In this document: one piece after another, positions 36,258-38,364 of the stretch
Layout: every line of letters starts with the position of its first letter
Position numbering within the stretch: position 1 is the first letter of the stretch
Origin: an uncultured Acidobacteriaceae bacterium
Lineage (GTDB): Bacteria > Acidobacteriota > Terriglobia > Terriglobales > Acidobacteriaceae
Length of the DNA: 38,364 nucleotides
NCBI GenBank assembly: GCA_903842065.1
Contig: CAIMKZ010000099.1
Location: 1 to 38,364, forward strand
Reading direction: 5' to 3'
Program-made: the position numbers and the translations under genes
The notes under the pieces: generated by a model
What the model was told of the DNA's origin: nothing
The model's input: only the letters and a program-made list of their open reading frames with translations
Databases searched by the model: none

Positions 36258-37916
36258 CTACTTCTTTCGCTCCACCTTCGGCATATCGATCAGATGCCAC
36301 GGGCTAGGCAGGTCGCCTACCGGAATCTCAATCACCGTGGGTCCGTTGTAGTCGAAGCCCTTGCGAATGGCCGCGGCCATCTCGTCGGCCGTGTGTGCGC
36401 GCAGACCCTGTGCGCCGTAGGCCTCGGCCAGCTTCACAAAGTCCGGGTTGGTCAGATCGCTGGCGATCACACGGTTGCCGTACTTCTCAACCTGCTCGCG
36501 CTTCACGTTGCCATACGCGCTGTTGTTGAAGATCAGCGTGACGGTCGCGATCCTGCTTTGCACGGCCGCAGCAAGCTCGGATGCACAGAACAGGAAGCCG
36601 CCGTCACCGTTGATGGAGATCACCTGCTTGTCAGGATTTGCCACCTTGGCGCCCAGCGCGGTGGCAAAGCCGAAGCCCAGCGTGCCCTGATAGCCGGCGG
36701 TGAGGAAGGTGCGCGGCTTGTAGAAGGGCATTGCCACACGCGCCGCATAGCCGATCTGCGTGGCCTCGTTCACCACGATGCCGTCGTCGGGCAGCACATT
36801 GCGCATGGCACGCACAAATTCAATCTGCGGTGTGAGCTTGTTCCAGTCCTTCGCAAGAGTTGCTTTCAGGCCGTCGAGCTCCTCTTTGCGAGAAGAGCGC
36901 TGCCGGTTGTAGCGGCCCACGCGCTCGGCGATCGCCGCCAGCGCCTGCTTCGCGTCGCCCAGAATGCCCACTGCCGGCTTGCCGTTGCGCTCGATCTCGA
37001 TAGGATCGGCGTCGATGCGGATGATCTTGAGGTCCTTGTGTACGCCCCAGAACTTGTACTGCTCGTGCATGCGGGTTCCCACGGCAAGCACTACGTCCAC
37101 GCCGCCCCACAGCCTGTGCCCGGCAGATTCAGGAAGTCCGAGATGGTGCCGGAAGCTCACCGCGCCCTTGGCGTTGCGCGACATGCTCACCGGCGCCTCA
37201 AGCATCTCGGCAAGTCGAAGCGACTCATCTTCCGCGCCAAAGATGCCGCCGCCGACGGCGATCATCGGGCTCTCGGCTTCACCCAGGAGCTTGGCTGCAA
37301 GTTCAATCTGTTCGTAGTCCAGCTCAGGCGGCGCATCGGGGACAGCGGCTCCGTGCATGGTCACATGCTCGGTTTTCGCCATCATATCTGGCGACATCTC
37401 CACGCATACCGGCCGTGGACGCCCACTCTTCAATGCCCGGAAGGCCTGATTCATTACCTCGGGCACATGCGCCGGTTGTTCCATCCGTGCCGCAAACTTG
37501 CTCAGGTTGCGCAGGATGTCGAGCTGATTGTTGATCTCGTGGTGCGCGCCGGCGCCGCGGCCGATCGCCTGGCTCGGCACCTGTCCGGTAACGCAGAGCA
37601 CCGGAGCGCCGCCGGCGTAGGCCGTAGCCAGTGCCGCAGAGGCGTTCAGAAAGCCCGGCCCGGGAACAACCGCGTATGCGCCCACCTTGCCCGTGGACTT
37701 GGCGTAGCCCAGCGCCATATATCCGCAGCCCTGCTCGTGGCGGTTGGTAATTACCTGGAACTTCTCGCGGTGATCGTAGAGTGCTGAGAAGAAGGCATTG
37801 AGCTCCACGCCGGGAAGGCAGAACAGCGTGTCGACGCCGTTTGCTGTAAGAGAGCGGACAATCGCCTCGCCGCCAGACATCGGGGTTGCGGCGGACTGCG
37901 TATTGGATTGCTTCAT
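36258..37916 (-). CDS. Thiamine-diphosphate-dependent enzyme (acetolactate synthase/decarboxylase family)
   Basis: A 552-aa ThDP enzyme of the POX/AHAS type that decarboxylates or ligates 2-oxo acids. The N-terminal Pyr domain carries the catalytic glutamate in TNRHEQGCGYMALGYAK (E61). A central domain follows. The C-terminal PP domain carries the ThDP/Mg motif INGDGGFLFCASELAAAVQS...FNNSAYGNV. QSAIGRGAGAHHE-like QAIGRGAGAHHE is present in the Pyr domain. True acetolactate synthases usually sit with ilvN; none is here, so a catabolic 2-oxo acid decarboxylase is favoured. The ATG at 37916 has GAGGAGG 6 nt upstream; 45 further in-frame residues are rejected. It is convergent with the TetR gene. 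Confidence 0.92.
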   Translation of the reverse strand: MKQSNTQSAATPMSGGEAIVRSLTANGVDTLFCLPGVELNAFFSALYDHREKFQVITNRHEQGCGYMALGYAKSTGKVGAYAVVPGPGFLNASAALATAYAGGAPVLCVTGQVPSQAIGRGAGAHHEINNQLDILRNLSKFAARMEQPAHVPEVMNQAFRALKSGRPRPVCVEMSPDMMAKTEHVTMHGAAVPDAPPELDYEQIELAAKLLGEAESPMIAVGGGIFGAEDESLRLAEMLEAPVSMSRNAKGAVSFRHHLGLPESAGHRLWGGVDVVLAVGTRMHEQYKFWGVHKDLKIIRIDADPIEIERNGKPAVGILGDAKQALAAIAERVGRYNRQRSSRKEELDGLKATLAKDWNKLTPQIEFVRAMRNVLPDDGIVVNEATQIGYAARVAMPFYKPRTFLTAGYQGTLGFGFATALGAKVANPDKQVISINGDGGFLFCASELAAAVQSRIATVTLIFNNSAYGNVKREQVEKYGNRVIASDLTNPDFVKLAEAYGAQGLRAHTADEMAAAIRKGFDYNGPTVIEIPVGDLPSPWHLIDMPKVERKK

Positions 37917-38269
37917 GGATGCCTCCTCAAGCGCGCATGCCCGGGGATCGATGGCAGCTTGCGCGCCGCGTGACTTCCAGGCTCTCTTGCCCTCAACTGA
38001 CCGCAGGGTAACATCCCAAGTGCGCGCCGATAAAAACGAGGGTATACTCACTTATAACACGTTCCGGCTGTCGGGCGATGCGCCGGAAAGAGTGTCCTGG
38101 CAGGAGATGTATAGACACAGGCTTGGGCGCTAGTATTGTCGCGTAACCGGAAATGTCTCCAAGCAGTATACGAACTGCGAAAGTGAAGGCTCACGGCTCA
38201 ACGGAAGTGTGCTGGGTCAAAGGCGGCAATCGTAATGCCCTTCGTTGATTGAACTCAGGAGAAGAGACA

Positions 38270-38364
38270 ATGAAATCGCAATTATCGAAATTTTTTATTT
38301 CATGCGTCGCGATGGTTCTGCTGGCAACTGTTGCGCCCCTTGCATCGGCGCAGTTGAAGGCCGG
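38270..38364 (+). CDS. Secreted or outer-membrane protein, N-terminal fragment
   Basis: The gene is cut by the window end; only 31 codons are visible. MKSQLSKFFISCVAMVLL... is a clear signal peptide, with cleavage near ASA-Q. AGGAG lies 8 nt before the ATG. The AT-rich start (AAATTTTTTATTTC) is typical of signal-peptide codons. Nothing indicates the mature protein. Confidence 0.7.
   Translation, partial: MKSQLSKFFISCVAMVLLATVAPLASAQLKA

Noticed and set aside
34193..37787. Long plus-strand frames opposite the metallolyase and the ThDP enzyme
   Set aside because: Both are mirror frames of clearly coding minus-strand genes with intact catalytic motifs.
36258..37916. Biosynthetic acetolactate synthase (ilvB)
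   Set aside because: No ilvN or other branched-chain biosynthesis gene is nearby and the neighbours are catabolic; the family alone does not justify the symbol.

Overview
The window is GC-rich chromosomal DNA that reads like an acidobacterium, probably subdivision 1 / Terriglobia. This is an inference from gene content and is not a database match. The main clues are a very large secreted S53 peptidase with Ig-like repeats and an acidobacterial-looking C-terminal module, a DUF6351/tannase-like exported esterase, a Lys/Ala/Pro-tailed poly(A)-polymerase-like protein, and a dispersed palindromic repeat family with its own REP-associated transposase. I see no tRNA, rRNA, CRISPR or prophage.

Layout: 1-300 holds two copies of the palindromic repeat and the ackA terminator. 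An acetate-kinase-family gene (minus) diverges from a PcnB/Cca-like gene (plus), which ends in two strong tandem hairpins. Next come the S53 peptidase (plus), a small exported-protein gene with a stop at its fifth codon (minus), and dnaE (plus). A minus-strand housekeeping run follows: yacG-pgpA-NHL/IPT protein-cinA. Then a small membrane protein (plus), a secreted bicupin (minus) and rimO (minus), which carries an in-frame palindromic-repeat insertion. Positions 19.4-20.75 kb are accessory: repeats, an AT-richer membrane protein and a RAYT transposase framed by two inverted repeat copies. The DUF6351 esterase and a transglutaminase-like protein follow.

The right-hand 14 kb is metabolic. 27888->23955 (minus) encodes the 5S, 12S, a small accessory protein and the biotinyl 1.3S subunit of a methylmalonyl-CoA:pyruvate transcarboxylase. 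35380->28231 (minus) is a six-gene catabolic cluster of unknown substrate: DRE-TIM metallolyase, D-2-hydroxyacid dehydrogenase, GlcG/HbpS-like protein, enolase-superfamily enzyme, MmgE/PrpD protein and aldehyde dehydrogenase. It ends in a 15-bp terminator, diverges from a TetR regulator and is followed across that gene by a ThDP-dependent enzyme. A truncated signal-peptide gene starts at the right edge.

The strongest candidates for something undescribed are the six-gene catabolic cluster with its TetR and ThDP enzyme, the RAYT/palindrome family including the copy translated inside RimO, and the PcnB-like protein whose catalytic Asp-x-Asp is Glu-x-Glu and which ends in a histone-H1-like tail.
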